In this document: in pieces, positions 6,360-7,533 of the stretch
Position numbering within the stretch: the stretch's first letter is position 1
How the letters are laid out: each line of letters starts with the position of its first letter
From: Kiritimatiellia bacterium
GTDB taxonomy: Bacteria; Verrucomicrobiota; Kiritimatiellia; RFP12; DVOR01
Assembly: GCA_900771325.1 (NCBI GenBank)
Contig: CAAGNN010000026.1
Location: 1 to 7,533, forward strand
Direction of reading: 5' to 3'
Length of the DNA: 7,533 bases
The notes under the pieces: generated by a model
What the model was told of the DNA's origin: nothing
Database searches by the model: none
Seen by the model: only the letters and a program-made list of their open reading frames with translations
Made by a program: the position numbers and the translations under genes

Positions 6360-7533
6360 ATGAAGTATGTGTCCACGCGCGGTCAGGCGGAAGCGGTCGA
6401 TAGCTTGCAGGCGTTGTTGAATGGGCTGGCGCCGGATGGGGGCCTGTATGTGCCGGCTGAGCCGCTTGAGCCGCTCCCGCCGCAGAGCGACTACCGCGCC
6501 ACGATGGAGGCGCTCCTGACGCGCTTCTTCCCGGAGATAGACGCGGCGGCGCGTCAGACGGCGGTGGCGGCCTCGCTCGCGCGCTTCAAGACGGCGGAGG
6601 TGGTGCCGCTGCGGGAGGTCGCCCCGGGGGTTCACTTCCTCGAACTCTTCCACGGCCCCACCTACGCCTTCAAGGATGTGGCCCTCACACTGCTCCCTCA
6701 CCTCCTCAGCTACGCGGCCAAGGCGCGCAACGCCGGGCGGGTCTGCGTGCTCACCGCCACCTCGGGCGACACCGGCAGCGCAGCGATGGAGGGCTTCGCC
6801 GGGGTCCCGGGCACGCGCGTGCTCACCTTCTATCCGCAGGTGGGCACCTCGGAGATCCAGCGGCGGCAGATGGTCTGCTGCCAAGGCGAAAATGTCTCGG
6901 CCTGTGCCATCGAGGGCAACTTCGACGACGCGCAGGCGGCGGTCAAGGCCGCCTTTGCCGATCCGGCGCTTGCAGCCCGGGCGCGCGAGCAAGGGTGCCT
7001 GCTCTCCTCGGCCAACAGCATCAACATCGGCCGACTCTTCCCCCAGATTTGCTACTACCTCGAGTGCGCCCGCCGCCTGGCCGCGCCCTTCGACGTCGTG
7101 GTCCCCACCGGCAACTTCGGCAACCTGCTCGCCGCCTACTTCGCCCGGCTCCTGGGTGCGCCCATCGGCCGCTTCACCGTGGCCTCCAACGCCAACCGCG
7201 TGGTCTGCGACTTCATCCAGACGGGCACCTACAACGCCCGGCGCGACTTCCACGTCACGAACTCCCCCTCGATGGACATCCTCGTCTCCTCCAACGTCGA
7301 ACGGCTGCTCTGGCTCCTGACCGGCGGCGACAGCGCCCAGGTGCGCGATTGGGAGGCGCAGCTCAAAGCCTCGGGCACCTTCACCCTCACGCCCGAGGCC
7401 CTCACCGCCCTCCACCGCGACTTCGCCGCCGGCTGGGCCACCCCCGAGGAGACCGAGCGCGCCATCGCCGAGCTCTGGCAGCGCTTTGGCTACCTGGCCG
7501 ACCCGCACACCGCCATCGGCTGGAAGGTCCTCC
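6360..7533 (+). CDS. thrC: Threonine synthase (partial, 3' end outside window)
   Basis: This enzyme makes L-threonine from O-phospho-L-homoserine with pyridoxal phosphate, the last step of threonine synthesis in the cytoplasm. The 391 codons present are open with no stop. Visible family features: the N-terminal MKYVSTRG start, DGGLYVP (26-32), FHGPTYAFKD (97-106) with the PLP-binding lysine K105, TSGDTGSAA (134-142), a QRRQM segment, SANSINIGR before the second domain, PTGNFGN (249-255), and SPSMDILVSSNVER (302-315). Start, spacing and motifs match the bacterial ThrC type of roughly 430-480 aa, so perhaps 40-90 residues are missing at the right edge. The start is supported by CGAAGGAG 6 nt upstream. 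No homoserine dehydrogenase or kinase gene precedes it, so it is the first gene of its transcript. Codon third positions shift from G to C along the gene. Confidence 0.96.
   Translation, partial: MKYVSTRGQAEAVDSLQALLNGLAPDGGLYVPAEPLEPLPPQSDYRATMEALLTRFFPEIDAAARQTAVAASLARFKTAEVVPLREVAPGVHFLELFHGPTYAFKDVALTLLPHLLSYAAKARNAGRVCVLTATSGDTGSAAMEGFAGVPGTRVLTFYPQVGTSEIQRRQMVCCQGENVSACAIEGNFDDAQAAVKAAFADPALAARAREQGCLLSSANSINIGRLFPQICYYLECARRLAAPFDVVVPTGNFGNLLAAYFARLLGAPIGRFTVASNANRVVCDFIQTGTYNARRDFHVTNSPSMDILVSSNVERLLWLLTGGDSAQVRDWEAQLKASGTFTLTPEALTALHRDFAAGWATPEETERAIAELWQRFGYLADPHTAIGWKVL

Noticed and set aside
5891..6376. 161-codon - strand frame with repeated SHPPRVHLAS-like peptide
   Set aside because: The peptide repeat is simply the 22-bp array read in three frames (66 bp gives 22 residues). 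It overlaps the thrC promoter and has no convincing ribosome binding site.
6168..7508. 446-codon open frame on the - strand over thrC
   Set aside because: The + strand carries unmistakable threonine synthase motifs with a promoter and Shine-Dalgarno; the opposite frame is open only because of codon bias.

Overview
The window is GC-rich, bacterial and gene-sparse. It holds one complete giant secreted-protein gene (445-5655, + strand, 1736 aa) and the 5' 391 codons of a threonine synthase gene (from 6360, + strand, running off the right edge). The two flanking intergenic regions (1-444 and 5656-6359) are full of short repeats. High GC, a huge exported protein mixing lamin-tail, LamG-like and CotH kinase-like modules, and repeat-rich spacers suggest the Verrucomicrobiota/Kiritimatiellota/Lentisphaerota group or Planctomycetota. 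That is an inference from protein architecture; no marker gene here settles it.

Layout. Positions 1-138 are six units of a 22-bp repeat, cut by the window edge. A CAGTCGA heptamer run (149-169), a GCCTTTTGGCC motif (230-240) and a GCTAACA heptamer run (329-360) follow. The promoter of the giant gene lies at about 380-408, with its Shine-Dalgarno at 430-437. After the giant gene comes an intrinsic terminator (5723-5758). Next are one isolated 22-bp unit (5771-5792), a GCTAACA array in the opposite orientation (5801-5833), and an 11-register 22-bp array (5859-6100) with an AT-rich hairpin in one register. Decayed units, a GC hairpin, a second GCCTTTTGGCC motif and a 19-bp direct repeat lead into the thrC promoter (about 6302-6331) and Shine-Dalgarno (6346-6353).

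The two genes look like separate transcription units: a strong terminator lies between them and each has its own TATAGTAAGGG promoter element and CGAAGGAG ribosome binding site. No functional link is evident; one is a predicted secreted or surface protein, the other an amino acid biosynthesis enzyme.

The most notable non-gene signal is that both intergenic regions follow the same plan: 22-bp repeats, CCTTTTGGCC, CTTCTTYGTGGTT, alternating CG, TATAGTAAGGG, CGAAGGAG, ATG. thrC also shows a clear 5'-to-3' shift from G-ending to C-ending codons, and sampled blocks of the giant gene show a weaker version.
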